Assembly (NCBI RefSeq): GCF_013378055.1
Contig: NZ_CP051130.1
Coordinates: forward strand, 496,001 to 560,000
Length of the DNA: 64,000 nucleotides
Direction of reading: 5' to 3'
From: Parasphingopyxis sp. CP4
GTDB taxonomy: Bacteria > Pseudomonadota > Alphaproteobacteria > Sphingomonadales > Sphingomonadaceae
Made by a program: the position numbers and the translations under genes. The notes under the pieces are model-generated. The model made no database searches and was not told where the DNA came from. It saw nothing but the letters and a program-made list of their open reading frames with translations. Position 1 is the first letter of the stretch; each line of letters begins with the position of its first letter. Below, piece after piece: positions 33,598 through 44,104 of the stretch.

Positions 33598-34518
33598 TCA
33601 GGCGGCGATGTCGGCGAGTGCCCGTTTCAGCCCACGGCCGAGCAAATTGTCGACAGCCGATTTCGCGGTGAAGAAGCGGTTGTTCATCCGGTTGCGGCCC
33701 ATCACTTCATTCTGGAACGCCGGGCGCGCGCGAATACGTTCGAACCAGCTATTGAGCGCGGGATGATAGCTGGGAAAGGGATAGCCGGTTTCCTTGAGCC
33801 GCAAGACTTTCATCGCCCAGAAGGGGTCGGCAATTGTCAGCGTGTCGCCCATCAGGAAGGTGCGCCCGTCTGCCAGTTCTACATCGAGCTCGCAAAATGC
33901 TGCGTAGAGCTTGGTGAGATGATCCTGGTTCACCGCATCCGGGATCGAACGCGTGCTGAACGCGCTGTAGAACGACACGAGATTTTCGCCATCCTGCCCA
34001 TTGGCGGCAAGATCAGAAAGCGAGTTTCGCTCCTTGGGCTTCAGCATTGCCAATCGTCCCAATCCCCAATGGAATGTCACATAGCGCAGCGACAAGTGCA
34101 GCTTCTTGGCCTGCTCGACCCGGGCCATGGTGGCCGTGCGCAGCTCAGGATCAGCCGGCACCATTGGGTCGCCGCCAAAGGCTTCGTCGAGATAGGTAAT
34201 GATATCCATCGATTCCAAGTAAAGCCGGCCATCATGGACAAGCGCGGGGACCACCATATCCGGATGGATGGCCGCATAGGCGTCGGTCATATGTTCCTTC
34301 TTGACCAGAGACACCCGACGGCTGACCCATTTTCCGTCCTCGCCGGTCACGTCGTCCGGCGTAACGGAATCGAACACCACTTCACGGCCGCGCGCCAAGC
34401 CCTTTTCACCGAGCGCGAATCTGACACGCTGCGCGCACGGTGCACCGTCGAAATGAAAAAGATGCACGCCTTCAAGTTGTTCCGGAATTGGACTGGCCGG
34501 TGTGTGTATCAGCGCCAT
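33598..34518 (-). CDS. glutathione S-transferase family protein
   Basis: A 306-residue GST-like protein. Thioredoxin-fold N-terminal part: LFHFDGAPCAQRVRFALGEKGL with the candidate active CAQ/Ser-Cys region, NPxxxVPAL-like HPDMVVPALVHDG, and ESMDIITYLDEAFGG for glutathione gamma-glutamyl binding. The C-terminal helical domain is longer than usual and includes DTLTIADPFWAMKVLRLKETG. It should conjugate or reduce small molecules with glutathione. GGAGAGATGC before the ATG at 34518 supports this start over ATGs at 34530 and 34584. Divergent from the aldolase-like gene. Confidence 0.88.
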   Translation of the reverse strand: MALIHTPASPIPEQLEGVHLFHFDGAPCAQRVRFALGEKGLARGREVVFDSVTPDDVTGEDGKWVSRRVSLVKKEHMTDAYAAIHPDMVVPALVHDGRLYLESMDIITYLDEAFGGDPMVPADPELRTATMARVEQAKKLHLSLRYVTFHWGLGRLAMLKPKERNSLSDLAANGQDGENLVSFYSAFSTRSIPDAVNQDHLTKLYAAFCELDVELADGRTFLMGDTLTIADPFWAMKVLRLKETGYPFPSYHPALNSWFERIRARPAFQNEVMGRNRMNNRFFTAKSAVDNLLGRGLKRALADIAA

Positions 34519-34633
34519 GCATCTCTCCATCAATGATCGGCCAATTCGCGCTGCCTCTGCTGTGGCTGAAACGCTTGATGACATTCAGGGGCATTCGACG
34601 GTAAGGTAGCCTAAATCAGGAAGGAGAAGCCAG

Positions 34634-35476
34634 ATGGCGACGGCAGTGAAGGAATCGATGGGCGTTTTGGAAGTCGAACAGGGATTTGCGATTGCCGATC
34701 CCACAAAGATCGACCGGCTCGAGGGCAAGGTATCGGATATCGAGTGGAAGCTGCGCTGCGAATTGGCAGCAACCTATCGTTTGTGCGCAATCTACGGTTG
34801 GACGGATCTGGTGTTCACCCACATCTCTGTCCGCCTGCCGGATGAGGACGGCGAAGAACGCTTCCTGATCAATCCCTATGGCGTGATGTTCGATGAAATG
34901 ACGGCCTCGTCACTGATCAAGACCGATCTCGATGGCAATGCGAAGCAGGAGACACCCTATTTCGCAAATCCCGCCGGATTCACCATCCATAGCGCCGTGC
35001 ATAGTGCGCGCGAGGATGCCGGCTGCGTGATCCATGTGCACACGCCCTATGGCATTGCCGTTTCGGTACAGAAGGAGGGCCTACGCCGCTACACGCAATT
35101 CTCGATGCAGATCCATGATGACCTTGCCTATCATGACTATGAAGGCATCGCGCTCGACCTTGACGAGCGTGAGCGGCTGGTCGCGGATATTGGCGAGAAG
35201 AACCTGCTGATCCTGCGCAACCATGGCACGCTGACGATCGGACAGAATTGCGCATTGGCATTCCTCAGAATGTATCTGCTGGAAAATAGCTGCAAGACGC
35301 AGATTCTTGCTCAGTCGATTGGCGGTGCCGAGCATCTCCATGAAGAGAGCGAAGAAATGGGCCACCGCGTGTTTCAGCAAGCCGCGCCGGCCTTTACCAA
35401 GGGACTGGGCGACAATCTCGTCTGGCCGGGCCTGATCCGCAGGCTGAACCGTATCAATCCGGGCTTCGACTATTAG
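34634..35476 (+). CDS. class II aldolase/adducin family protein
   Basis: A 280-residue member of the class II aldolase family. Zinc histidines can be placed in CVIHVHTPYG and in NHGTLTIG; FTHISVRLP and GFTIHSAVHSARED are family motifs. It lacks the short length of fuculose aldolase (215) and has N- and C-terminal extensions, like the adducin-like bacterial proteins of unknown substrate. AGGAAGGAGAAGCC precedes the ATG. Next to a GST gene, it may belong to aromatic or xenobiotic metabolism, but that is only inference. Confidence 0.88.
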   Translation: MATAVKESMGVLEVEQGFAIADPTKIDRLEGKVSDIEWKLRCELAATYRLCAIYGWTDLVFTHISVRLPDEDGEERFLINPYGVMFDEMTASSLIKTDLDGNAKQETPYFANPAGFTIHSAVHSAREDAGCVIHVHTPYGIAVSVQKEGLRRYTQFSMQIHDDLAYHDYEGIALDLDERERLVADIGEKNLLILRNHGTLTIGQNCALAFLRMYLLENSCKTQILAQSIGGAEHLHEESEEMGHRVFQQAAPAFTKGLGDNLVWPGLIRRLNRINPGFDY

Positions 35477-35539
35477 GGCTAACACGGTGCGCTAAGATTG
35501 GCGCACCGCAAAGCCGACCCTCCTATCGAGGAAGATCGC

Positions 35540-37057
35540 ATGAAACCCTTTCGCATTGCCTGTGCGGCAATACTGCTCGCTTGCGCGCAGGGTGTAGCCG
35601 CCCAGGAACCGGCAGGCGATATGGCGCTACCTGCACCGGTTGCCGAAGCGATTGACGGGCATTTCCTGGCCTATCAAGAGCGGGCCCATGTGCCGGGTCT
35701 GGTATGGGGCGTGGTGCGCGATGGGCGGCTGGTCCATGTCGGCCTGTCAGGCGTTCAGGACCTCGAAACGGAAACTCCGGTCAATCGCGACAGCCTGTTC
35801 CGCATCGCATCGATGAGCAAGGCGTTCACAGCGCTCGCAATCCTGAAGCTCCGCGACGATGGTCTGATATCCCTCGATGCGCTGGCCGAAACTTATGTGC
35901 CTGAGCTGGCGAACTGGCAGTATCCGACAACGGATTCTCCCCGCATTCGGGTGCGCGATCTGCTCAGCCATGTCGGCGGCTTGGTGACGGACAACCCCTG
36001 GGGCGATCGGCAGCAATCCTTGTCCGAAGAAGCCTTCACGGAAATGCTGGAGGAGGGGGTACCCTTCTCACGCGCACCGCAGACTGCGTTTGAATATTCC
36101 AACTTCGGCTATGCATTGCTCGGGCGGATTATCACCAATGTGTCTGGCCAGCCCTATGACCAATATATCCGCAATGAGATCATGCTCCCGCTCGGTATGG
36201 ATTCAACCGGGTTTGAGGTAACCGATGCCCCGCTCGCGCAGCGGGCATTGGGCTATCGCTGGGAGAATGAGGCCTTCTCGCCGGCGGCAGTGCAACCGCA
36301 CGGGGTGTTTGGCGCAATGGGCGGCATACAGACCAGCATGAATGACTATGCCCGCTGGGTATCTTTCCTGCTTTCGGCCTGGCCGGCGCGGGACGGACCC
36401 GAGCTCGGTCCGGTGCGTCGGTCCTCCGTTCGCGAGCTTGCACATGGCTTGAATTTCCCGCGCTCCTTCACTGTCCCGCGCCAAGAGTCGGATGATCCCT
36501 GCAAGGTGCCATACACCTACGCGATGGGGTTCAGCGTCGGTGAGGATTGTGATTTCGGTCGGATGATGAGCCATTCGGGAGGCTATCCCGGTTTTGGTTC
36601 TGATCTGATGCTGCTGCCGGATTCCGGGTTTGCCATTTTCGCCTTTGCTAATCGAACCTATGCCGCACCACGCGGCGCCGTCCGATCCGCCGGGCTTGAG
36701 CTGGCGGCTGCAGACCTCGTCTCGGGACGGGAAATTCCCGTCACTGACGCGCTGGCATCGACCTATGCGATTGCTGGCGCGATGTTCGAAGCGAGCAGTA
36801 TTGAGCCTGGACGCGAAATGCTGGCGATGAACTTCCTGCTCGATCGCTCGGCAGAAAACTGGGCATTGGAATTGACGAGCTTGGCAGAGCAAAGTGGCAG
36901 CTGTGCTACTGACGGCCCGCTCACTGCACTCGGAGCGCTGCACGGCGAGTTCCGCTGGACCTGCGAGCGCGGCACGATGCAGGGCCGGATATTGCTGTCG
37001 CCGACCAATCCACCAGCGATCCAGGGTCTGCGTTTGCGAGTGACACCGACCGAATAG
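35540..37057 (+). CDS. beta-lactamase-like serine hydrolase (family S12 type)
   Basis: A 505-residue exported serine hydrolase. Signal peptide residues 1-21 ([16 protein letters not shown]). Motifs: SxxK as SMSK (Ser91-Lys94), YSN ([14 protein letters not shown]), and HSGGYPGFG as the third box. The family covers class C beta-lactamases, D-amino peptidases and esterases; the sequence does not decide between them, and a lactamase role should not be assumed. The last 120 residues are an extra domain with two cysteines. GAGGAAGATCGC before the ATG at 35540 overrides a TTG at 35498. Confidence 0.9.
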   Translation: MKPFRIACAAILLACAQGVAAQEPAGDMALPAPVAEAIDGHFLAYQERAHVPGLVWGVVRDGRLVHVGLSGVQDLETETPVNRDSLFRIASMSKAFTALAILKLRDDGLISLDALAETYVPELANWQYPTTDSPRIRVRDLLSHVGGLVTDNPWGDRQQSLSEEAFTEMLEEGVPFSRAPQTAFEYSNFGYALLGRIITNVSGQPYDQYIRNEIMLPLGMDSTGFEVTDAPLAQRALGYRWENEAFSPAAVQPHGVFGAMGGIQTSMNDYARWVSFLLSAWPARDGPELGPVRRSSVRELAHGLNFPRSFTVPRQESDDPCKVPYTYAMGFSVGEDCDFGRMMSHSGGYPGFGSDLMLLPDSGFAIFAFANRTYAAPRGAVRSAGLELAAADLVSGREIPVTDALASTYAIAGAMFEASSIEPGREMLAMNFLLDRSAENWALELTSLAEQSGSCATDGPLTALGALHGEFRWTCERGTMQGRILLSPTNPPAIQGLRLRVTPTE

Positions 37058-37074
37058 GATGCCAGAGCGCCGCC

Positions 37075-37629
37075 ATGGCGCGATTGATCCTCTTCAACAA
37101 ACCCTTTGGGGTGCTTTCACAGTTCACCGATCGGGGAACCGAGACCAAGCGCGCGACCCTATCGGATTTTATCGATGTTCCGGGCGTCTATCCGGCGGGC
37201 CGGCTCGACCGGGACAGTGAGGGTCTGTTGTTACTCACCGATGATGGGAAGCTACAGGCGCGGATTGCCGACCCGAAACACAAGACACCCAAAACCTATC
37301 TCGCGCATGTTGAAGGTGTGCCTGATGATCAGAGCCTTGAGCGGCTGCGCAGCGGCGTGACGCTCAAGGATGGCATGACACGCCCGGCCGAGGTGGAGCA
37401 GATTGACGCGCCCGATCTATGGCCCCGCGACCCGCCGATCCGGGTGCGCAAGACCGTGCCGGATAGCTGGATCAGGCTGACGATCCGCGAAGGGCGCAAT
37501 CGTCAAGTCCGGCGGATGACGGCTGCGGTCGGTTTTCCAACCCTCAGGCTTGTCCGCTGGCAAGTGGGGGATTGGACGCTGGATGGACTGGACTCTGGCG
37601 TCTGGCGTGATGCCAATAGGGGCAGTTAG
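37075..37629 (+). CDS. rluE: 23S rRNA pseudouridine synthase, RluE-like
   Basis: A 184-residue RsuA/RluE-type enzyme without an S4 domain. The catalytic aspartate lies in [28 protein letters not shown] and [22 protein letters not shown] are conserved (in two parts). RluE forms pseudouridine 2457 in 23S rRNA. Length matches E. coli RluE family members. It runs 17 bases after the beta-lactamase-like gene and three before the flavoprotein gene. Confidence 0.9.
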   Translation: MARLILFNKPFGVLSQFTDRGTETKRATLSDFIDVPGVYPAGRLDRDSEGLLLLTDDGKLQARIADPKHKTPKTYLAHVEGVPDDQSLERLRSGVTLKDGMTRPAEVEQIDAPDLWPRDPPIRVRKTVPDSWIRLTIREGRNRQVRRMTAAVGFPTLRLVRWQVGDWTLDGLDSGVWRDANRGS

Positions 37630-37632
37630 CCG

Positions 37633-38808
37633 ATGGCCAATACCTATGATGCGATCATTTTGGGCGCGGGTGCTGCTGGTCTCTTTTGCGCCGCGCTGGC
37701 CGGGCAACGCGGGCGGCGGGTACTGCTCGTTGAGCGGGCCGAAGCGCCCGGCAAGAAGATCCTGATTTCGGGGGGAGGGCGGTGCAATTTCACCAATCTC
37801 GATGTCGCGCCTGATCGCTATCTCTCGGCCAATCCGCATTTCGCCAAATCCGCGCTCAGTCGATACAGCGCACAGGACTTTATCGATCTTGTCGGTGCGC
37901 ACGGCATTGCCTGGCATGAAAAGACTCTGGGGCAGCTGTTTTGCGACGGCTCAGCGCGGCAGATTGTCGATATGCTGCTCGACGAAGGCGCAAAGGGCGG
38001 TGTCGAGCTGGTCTGTGAGCAGGACATCAGCGATGTGCGCCACACAGATGGCCGCTTCCATGTGAAGACCGATGCGCTGACTGCCGAGGCGCCGGCGCTC
38101 GTGATCGCGACCGGCGGGCCTTCGATCCCGAAAATGGGCGCGACCGGTTTTGCCTATGATCTTGCTCGGCAGTTCGGCTTGAAAATTGTCGAGCCGCGGC
38201 CAGCTCTTGTTCCGCTGACGCTAGGCGGTGATGACGTCTTGTTCCGGGACCTGTCGGGCGTCGCCGCAGATGTGCACGCGCGCTGCGGCAAGACCGCGTT
38301 CCGCGAGGCGGCACTCTTCACCCATCGTGGCCTTTCAGGCCCAGCGATTCTGCAGATTTCTTCTTATTGGCGGCATGGTCAGGACGTCGGTATCGACTTC
38401 CTGCCGGATCGCGAGCGTGGTTGGTTGTTGGATGCCAAACGCGAAACGCCGAGCAGTGTGTTGCGCAGCTTGCTCAAGGATGGATTGCCTGACCGACTGG
38501 CGACCACTCTGGCGGATCGCCTCACCATCAATGGCGATCTCGGCAATGTGCCCGACAAGCGGCTCACGCAAGCAGAAGAGAAGCTCGCCGATTGGCGATT
38601 CCGTCCCAACGGCACCGAAGGCTTCGCCAAGGCTGAAGTCACGATCGGTGGGATTAGCACTGCTGAGTTGTCGTCCAAGACCATGGAAACCAAGACTGTC
38701 CCCGGCCTCTACGCCATCGGCGAGGCGGTCGATGTTACCGGCTGGCTCGGCGGCTATAATTTCCAATGGGCCTGGGCGAGCGGCTGGGCCGCTGCGCAGG
38801 TTCTTTGA
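37633..38808 (+). CDS. NAD(P)/FAD-dependent oxidoreductase, HI0933 family
   Basis: A 391-residue flavoprotein. FAD-binding GAGAAGLFCAALAGQRG near the N-terminus; GKKILISGGGRCNFTN is the HI0933 fingerprint; GGPSIPKMGATGFAYDLA and AIGEAVDVTGWLGGYNFQWAWASG close the FAD site. Members are often annotated as aminoacetone oxidase or conserved BaiN-like proteins; the true substrate is not settled. It begins three bases after rluE. Confidence 0.93.
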   Translation: MANTYDAIILGAGAAGLFCAALAGQRGRRVLLVERAEAPGKKILISGGGRCNFTNLDVAPDRYLSANPHFAKSALSRYSAQDFIDLVGAHGIAWHEKTLGQLFCDGSARQIVDMLLDEGAKGGVELVCEQDISDVRHTDGRFHVKTDALTAEAPALVIATGGPSIPKMGATGFAYDLARQFGLKIVEPRPALVPLTLGGDDVLFRDLSGVAADVHARCGKTAFREAALFTHRGLSGPAILQISSYWRHGQDVGIDFLPDRERGWLLDAKRETPSSVLRSLLKDGLPDRLATTLADRLTINGDLGNVPDKRLTQAEEKLADWRFRPNGTEGFAKAEVTIGGISTAELSSKTMETKTVPGLYAIGEAVDVTGWLGGYNFQWAWASGWAAAQVL

Positions 38809-38829
38809 TCGCGCACGTGACGCCCGAGC

Positions 38830-39612
38830 CTATTGCGGCGCGTTGCTGACCGATCGACGGAACAGGTGCCAGGTGCCATGGGCAAGTACCGGTGAGACGA
38901 TCAGCAGGCCGAGAAAGGCCGGGATCATCGCGATAAACAATGTCACCGCTATGATAGCCGCCCAGGCGAGCATCACGAGCGTGTTGGAGCGCACGACCGC
39001 CAAGCTGAGGATGATCGCGGTGATGAAATCGACATCGCGATCAACCAGGACCGGTAGGCTGATCACGGTGATGGCGTAGAAGGCGATAGCCAGCAATGCA
39101 CCGACGATGGTTCCGACAATCAACATCATGATCCCGGATTGGGTCTGCAGAAACTCGAGTGATTCTGAACCCGACCCTGAGGTCGAGAGGAATATCGCGA
39201 AGATGCCATGGGCAATCATCAACCAGAAGGCGAAGGCAACAAAAACGATCACACCCATGCTGATGATTTGATCGTCACCGCGTCCGCGCAGCGAACCGAG
39301 GATCGTCCGCCAGCTCATCGGTAAGCCGGCTTCGCGCCGTCGACTGACTTCATAGAGCCCGACCGCAATAAATGGTGCGACGATCGGAAAACCAGCCGCT
39401 GCGGGTACCAGCCAACCTATCTCACCACGTGTGAACAGGGCAAAATAGAGAAACAAGCCGGCCACAACATAGATGGACGCGAAAAACAGCCCATATAGCG
39501 GATAGGCCCGGAAATCCTGCCAACCGGCGGCTAGAGCGGAACGAAGATCGGCCAATGTCAGGTCTTTGGCGACCATAGCCGGTGCGACCGGCGCTTCTTC
39601 GATTTTTGCCAT
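38830..39612 (-). CDS. DUF2189 family membrane protein
   Basis: A 260-residue protein with about six membrane segments, arranged in pairs. LADLRSALAAGWQDFRAYPLYGLFF at the start and GLYEVSRRREAG in the first loop fit DUF2189, a family of unknown function found in alphaproteobacteria, often near respiratory genes. The ATG at 39612 stands after GGGAGGGGATTGC. It is convergent with the flavoprotein gene and follows roxA on the same strand. Confidence 0.85.
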   Translation of the reverse strand: MAKIEEAPVAPAMVAKDLTLADLRSALAAGWQDFRAYPLYGLFFASIYVVAGLFLYFALFTRGEIGWLVPAAAGFPIVAPFIAVGLYEVSRRREAGLPMSWRTILGSLRGRGDDQIISMGVIVFVAFAFWLMIAHGIFAIFLSTSGSGSESLEFLQTQSGIMMLIVGTIVGALLAIAFYAITVISLPVLVDRDVDFITAIILSLAVVRSNTLVMLAWAAIIAVTLFIAMIPAFLGLLIVSPVLAHGTWHLFRRSVSNAPQ

Positions 39613-39699
39613 GCAATCCCCTCCCAGTGAAAGCATTGCTCCGAGACTATCAGTCGACGGCCTGGCTGTCTTTGCGCTGCATCAAGTTTTCTATGCGCT

Positions 39700-40857
39700 T
39701 TATTCGGAGGGGTCTGGATTGAAGGACAGGCTGCCTTGATTGATCAATTGTGTGATCAACTCCACCGTATCGGAAATATTGTCCGAACCCGGTTCGAGCT
39801 GCAAGATATCGACCGCACACAGACGCATCGCAATGTCTGCGGTCGTACCGTGGCACCCGAAACCAACGCCGTCGACGAACAATCGGATGGCATCCTTTTC
39901 TTCCCGGACAAAGGTAAAGCGGCTGGCTGAATTGCGCTGGAGGGGAAGCCCTGCAGCCAAGCTGCTGCGGACTTCGTCTTCGCGGATCGGCGCGTCGGAC
40001 CGCCAATCAATCTCTGGATATTTGGATGCGCTGCTGAACTCGCCGAACCAGCGCGTAAAGGCTGCGCGATCGGCTAGTCGTTCCGTCACCATCGCATGCA
40101 GGCGATCAATCGCTGCGGGATCAATCTCTCCGGGATTTTCCTGCTCGCGAAGATCGGGATCGGCATAGCGATCGTCATCGTCGAGTTCGTCGAGAATAGA
40201 GTCCGCCCAATGGGCGATCAGTTCGCTGCGGGACGGCGCGCGGAAACCGATCGAATAGGTCATGCAGTTATCGCCAACCGCAATGCCATTGTGCGCGATA
40301 CCCGGCGGAATATAGAGGATGTCGCCGGGCTCGAGAATCCATTCCTCCTCAGCGGCAAAATCCTCGAGCAGGCGTAAATCGTCATGCGGACGCAGCGTGC
40401 TTGCTTCATCGCATCGTCCGCCAATTTGCCATTTCCTGCGCCCATGGCCCTGGATCAGAAAGACATCATATTGATCGAAATGCGGGCCGACACCGCCCTG
40501 GTCCGCGGCAATGCTGACCATGACATCGTCGATCCGCCAGTTGGGAATAAAGCGAAAGGGCGCCATCAGTCCGGCTACTTCAGGCACGAAATGGTCGACC
40601 GCCTGGACGAGCAGTGACCATCGGTTGGGTGAAAGATTGGCGAAGCGGCTTTCGGGGAAGGGGCCATGTTCCGCTGCCCAGCTGGTGCCGTTCTGCGTGA
40701 TCAGCCGCGCTTCCACTTCATCCTCGCAGGCGAGCCCGGCGATTGTATCGGGGTCGACCGGATTGACCCAGGCGTCCCAGGGATTGCGGATCAACAATGG
40801 CTTTTTCTGCCAATAATCGGACAAGAAAGCACCGGGGTCGAAGTCGCGAAATTGCAT
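39700..40857 (-). CDS. roxA: ribosomal oxygenase, RoxA/YcfD-like (JmjC cupin)
   Basis: A 385-residue JmjC-type oxygenase. Iron ligands His126 and Asp128 (GPHFDQYDVFLIQG) and His189 (PPGIAHNG) sit almost exactly where E. coli YcfD has H125, D127 and H187. KKPLLIRNP at the start and the winged-helix-like C-terminus agree. YcfD hydroxylates an arginine of ribosomal protein L16 using 2-oxoglutarate. The ATG at 40857, 11 bases after tdh stops, is preferred over a longer frame through tdh. Last in kbl-tdh-roxA. Confidence 0.92.
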   Translation of the reverse strand: MQFRDFDPGAFLSDYWQKKPLLIRNPWDAWVNPVDPDTIAGLACEDEVEARLITQNGTSWAAEHGPFPESRFANLSPNRWSLLVQAVDHFVPEVAGLMAPFRFIPNWRIDDVMVSIAADQGGVGPHFDQYDVFLIQGHGRRKWQIGGRCDEASTLRPHDDLRLLEDFAAEEEWILEPGDILYIPPGIAHNGIAVGDNCMTYSIGFRAPSRSELIAHWADSILDELDDDDRYADPDLREQENPGEIDPAAIDRLHAMVTERLADRAAFTRWFGEFSSASKYPEIDWRSDAPIREDEVRSSLAAGLPLQRNSASRFTFVREEKDAIRLFVDGVGFGCHGTTADIAMRLCAVDILQLEPGSDNISDTVELITQLINQGSLSFNPDPSE

Positions 40858-40868
40858 GGTCGGTAGCG

Positions 40869-41903
40869 CTAGCTTTGCGCGCTCCAATCCAGGATGACTT
40901 TCCCCGATTGCCCGGAATTGATCGTCTCGAAACCGGTGTTGAATTCTTCGGCTGGCAGGCGGTGTGTGATGATCGGATCGATGTTCAATCCGCTCTTGAT
41001 CATCGCGCTCATCTTGTACCAGGTCTCGAACATCCGCCGGCCGTAAATGCCGCGGATTTCCAAGCCCTTGAAGATAACATGATCCCAATTGATGCCTGTG
41101 CCATCGGGCAACAGGCCGAGCAATGCAACGCGTCCGCCATGGTTCATCACGTCGAGCATCTGCGTAAAGCCGGACGGCGCGCCCGACATTTCCAATCCAA
41201 CATCAAAGCCTTCGGTCATGTTGAGCGATTGCATCACGTCGCGCAGATCTTCGTTGGCGACATTGACCGTCCGCGTCGCGCCGAGCTTTTTCGCCAGATC
41301 AAGCCGATAGTCATTCACATCCGTGACGACGACATTTTGTGCGCCGACATGTTTCGCGATTGCCGCCGCCATCGCACCGATCGGTCCCGCGCCCGTGATC
41401 AATACATCTTCGCCGACCATGTCTTGGGCCAGCGCGGTGTGCACAGCATTGCCAAAGGGATCGTAGAGCGATGCGATATCGTCGGGGATCTCGTCCGGCA
41501 GCTTGTAGACGTTGAATGCGGGTACCGAGATATATTCGGCGAATGCACCGGTGCGATTGACGCCGATCCCTTCGGTGTTGCGACACAGATGTCGGTTGCC
41601 TGCGCGGCAGTTCCGGCAATGGCCGCAGGTGATATGGCCTTCCGCCGAGACGCGATCGCCGACGGTAAAGCCGGTGACTTCAGAACCAAGCTCGACGATC
41701 TCGCCCATGAATTCATGGCCGACGACCATGGGTACAGGGATGGTCCGCTGGGCCCAGTCGTCCCAATTATAGATGTGCATATCGGTGCCGCAGATGGCGG
41801 TTTTCTTGACCCTGATCAGGACATCATTGTGGCCGGCGGACGGCATCGGGCTGTCTTCCATCCAAAGGCCCGGTTCCTTCTTTGCTTTAACGAGCGATCT
41901 CAT
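40869..41903 (-). CDS. tdh: L-threonine 3-dehydrogenase
   Basis: A 344-residue zinc alcohol-dehydrogenase family enzyme. Catalytic zinc: Cys38 ([13 protein letters not shown]) and [10 protein letters not shown]; structural zinc: [16 protein letters not shown] site: [19 protein letters not shown]. The sequence [18 protein letters not shown] is specific for Tdh. It makes 2-amino-3-oxobutyrate from threonine. It overlaps the end of kbl by four bases (41900-41903), and the two enzymes work in series to give glycine and acetyl-CoA. Confidence 0.97.
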   Translation of the reverse strand: MRSLVKAKKEPGLWMEDSPMPSAGHNDVLIRVKKTAICGTDMHIYNWDDWAQRTIPVPMVVGHEFMGEIVELGSEVTGFTVGDRVSAEGHITCGHCRNCRAGNRHLCRNTEGIGVNRTGAFAEYISVPAFNVYKLPDEIPDDIASLYDPFGNAVHTALAQDMVGEDVLITGAGPIGAMAAAIAKHVGAQNVVVTDVNDYRLDLAKKLGATRTVNVANEDLRDVMQSLNMTEGFDVGLEMSGAPSGFTQMLDVMNHGGRVALLGLLPDGTGINWDHVIFKGLEIRGIYGRRMFETWYKMSAMIKSGLNIDPIITHRLPAEEFNTGFETINSGQSGKVILDWSAQS

Positions 41904-43117
41904 GCCGTCGCTCCCTCAATAACGCCAAGCTTGGCACCAACTCGCGTAAAGGCGTCAATCGCCTGGTCGATTTGCGCATCGCTGTGCGCCGCAGACATCT
42001 GCGTGCGGATCCGCGCTTGGCCGCGCGGAACCACCGGGAAGGAAAAGCCGATCACATAGATTCCTTCTTCCAGCAGATCGGCCGCCATTTGCTGAGCCAG
42101 CTTAGCATCGCCGAGCATCACCGGGATGATCGGATGTTCGCCGGGCAGCAGGGTGAAGCCTGCTTTCTCCATGCCAGCGCGGAACCGCTCGGAATTGCGA
42201 ATGAGCTTGGCCCGCAGATCGTCTCCTTGCTCAACAAGATCGAAGACCTTGATTGATGCGGCGACGAGGGGTGGGGCGATCGCGTTTGAAAACAGATAGG
42301 GCCGGGCGCGTTGTTTCAGCAGATCGATCACATTCTGGCGCGCGCAGATAAAGCCACCCATGCCGCCGCCAAGGGCTTTGCCAAGGGTGCCGGTGAGAAT
42401 GTCGATCCGGCCTTCGACGCTGCAATATTCGGCTGTGCCGCGGCCATTCGCACCGAGAAACCCGCTCGCATGGCAATCGTCGATCATCGTCAGTGCGTCA
42501 TACTCGTCGCACAGATCACAAATTCCCTGCAGATTGGCGATTGTTCCATCCATGGAGAAGACGCCGTCCGTCACCACCAGGATTGTTTGCGCCCCATCCG
42601 CCCGGGTTTGTCCCAGCTGGGCTTTGAGATCGGCCATGTCATTATTGGCGAAGCGATAGCGCGCGGCCTTGCACAGGCGCACGCCATCGATGATCGAGGC
42701 ATGGTTGAGGCTGTCGGATATGATCGCATCGTCCTTGCCGAGGAGCGGTTCGAAGACCGCTGCATTGGCATCAAAACAGGCAGCGAAGGTCACCGCATCG
42801 TCATAGCCGAAAAAGCCGGCAATTCGCTGTTCGAGCTGGCGATGCAGGTCCTGTGTCCCGCAGATAAAGCGTACGGACGCCATGCCGAAGCCATGCGTTT
42901 CCATCGCGGCACTTGCCGCTGCCTTCAGCTCCGCATGGTCCGCAAGGCCAAGATAATTGTTCGCGCAGAAATTGAGGACAGAAGAGACGGCCTCGCCCTC
43001 GCGCACCTCAATCTCGGCATTTTGCCGCGACGTCAGAATACGCTCAGGCTTGGTCAGTCCCTGATCATCGATATCGCGGAGCGTCTCGTCAACGCGTCCG
43101 TAAAATCCCGCAGACAT
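41900..43117 (-). CDS. kbl: glycine C-acetyltransferase (2-amino-3-ketobutyrate CoA ligase)
   Basis: A 405-residue PLP enzyme of the alpha-oxoamine synthase family. [14 protein letters not shown] is the opening motif, [16 protein letters not shown] lies around the PLP aspartate, and the PLP lysine is in [11 protein letters not shown]. Kbl splits 2-amino-3-oxobutyrate with CoA into glycine and acetyl-CoA. The ATG at 43117 follows AGAGGAATC and starts [11 protein letters not shown]; the open frame reaches 43177. First gene of kbl-tdh-roxA. Confidence 0.96.
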   Translation of the reverse strand: MSAGFYGRVDETLRDIDDQGLTKPERILTSRQNAEIEVREGEAVSSVLNFCANNYLGLADHAELKAAASAAMETHGFGMASVRFICGTQDLHRQLEQRIAGFFGYDDAVTFAACFDANAAVFEPLLGKDDAIISDSLNHASIIDGVRLCKAARYRFANNDMADLKAQLGQTRADGAQTILVVTDGVFSMDGTIANLQGICDLCDEYDALTMIDDCHASGFLGANGRGTAEYCSVEGRIDILTGTLGKALGGGMGGFICARQNVIDLLKQRARPYLFSNAIAPPLVAASIKVFDLVEQGDDLRAKLIRNSERFRAGMEKAGFTLLPGEHPIIPVMLGDAKLAQQMAADLLEEGIYVIGFSFPVVPRGQARIRTQMSAAHSDAQIDQAIDAFTRVGAKLGVIEGATA

Positions 43118-43212
43118 TGTCGTGATTCCTCTTCGCCAATTCTTCTGCGCATCCTTTACAGGGCTTTGCGCTGGCAAGCGAGTTTATCGGCGATTAATCG
43201 CGGGATTGCACG

Positions 43213-43866
43213 TTAGCTCTCCCGTCGCGTCAGCATCCACACCGCGAGCGCCGTGGTGAGCGCAGCGATCGTGCCTGAAGCCCCGGCGAGGAAGACTTGG
43301 GCAAGCCCCTGCGGGATGGCATAAATATTAAGCGCTGCCGCAACCGCACCAGCCACAATGCTCAGAGCGCCCACGGCTTTGCCTGTGCCACTGGAGCCGG
43401 AGAACAGCATCAGACCAAGGCCGATACCAGCCATGCCGATCAGCACCTTGGCGAGGAAGTAAAAAACGAAAGCGCCGCTGACGACGGTCAGGAAAACCGG
43501 CCCGAGCTCTTCACCAGCGAGTGCGGCTGGGCGGAACATCGAAAGGCCGATGCCAACCTGAATCACGTTGAACATGCCCGCCGCGAACAAAGCCGCCCAT
43601 GCCGCCGGTGCGAAACTGGTGCGGACGAGCAAGATCAGCGCTGCGATGGACATAACCATGAAAGCGGCAAGTTCGATCGTCCAAACCGTCGCCACCTCAG
43701 CCCAACGATCCGTGAAATAGGCGACGACATCGGCATTGGTCACGCCCACGGCGGGATCGGACGCCTGCGGGCCGCCCAGCGTTGCCATGTAGAATATCTG
43801 GCTGATGATGGTGATAATGAGCGCGGCCGCGATGAGCGTGCCGGCGCGGCGAGTGGTCGTATCCAT
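43213..43866 (-). CDS. hypothetical multi-pass membrane protein
   Basis: A 217-residue protein with six hydrophobic segments (residues about 8-26, 55-77, 85-104, 120-142, 150-172, 180-208). No family is recognised with confidence; DUF4386-like proteins share this size and pattern. AAGGGGCATTTCC stands before the ATG at 43866; the longer frame to 43884 adds six residues. It lies upstream of, and divergent from, the halogenase pair. Confidence 0.65.
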   Translation of the reverse strand: MDTTTRRAGTLIAAALIITIISQIFYMATLGGPQASDPAVGVTNADVVAYFTDRWAEVATVWTIELAAFMVMSIAALILLVRTSFAPAAWAALFAAGMFNVIQVGIGLSMFRPAALAGEELGPVFLTVVSGAFVFYFLAKVLIGMAGIGLGLMLFSGSSGTGKAVGALSIVAGAVAAALNIYAIPQGLAQVFLAGASGTIAALTTALAVWMLTRRES

Positions 43867-44104
43867 GGAAATGCCCCTTGTCACTAATGTGCGATACCAT
43901 TCTCTTCGGTGGAAAAGGCTGGAAGGTTACGCGCGGTGATGCAAGCTTTTCTGCGATCCCGATTGTGGGACCTGCAAGAGCTTCGAAAAACGCATTGTGC
44001 TCCCGATGCATTCGAGCCTATTTCTGACAATAAATCAGAGGGGTTTTTACAATTCGCGATTTTCAAGCACAGCGTTTCAATCTGATGGATTCCGGGACGA
44101 CCGC

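Noticed and set aside
33436-34536. 366-codon frame on the plus strand
   Set aside because: It is antisense to the GST gene and part of a membrane-protein gene; no motif supports it.
40797-42059. 420-codon frame on the plus strand
   Set aside because: It is antisense to tdh and roxA, both of which carry complete catalytic motifs.
42311-43216. 301-codon frame on the plus strand
   Set aside because: It is antisense to kbl and has only the codon-mirror character of high-GC shadow frames.
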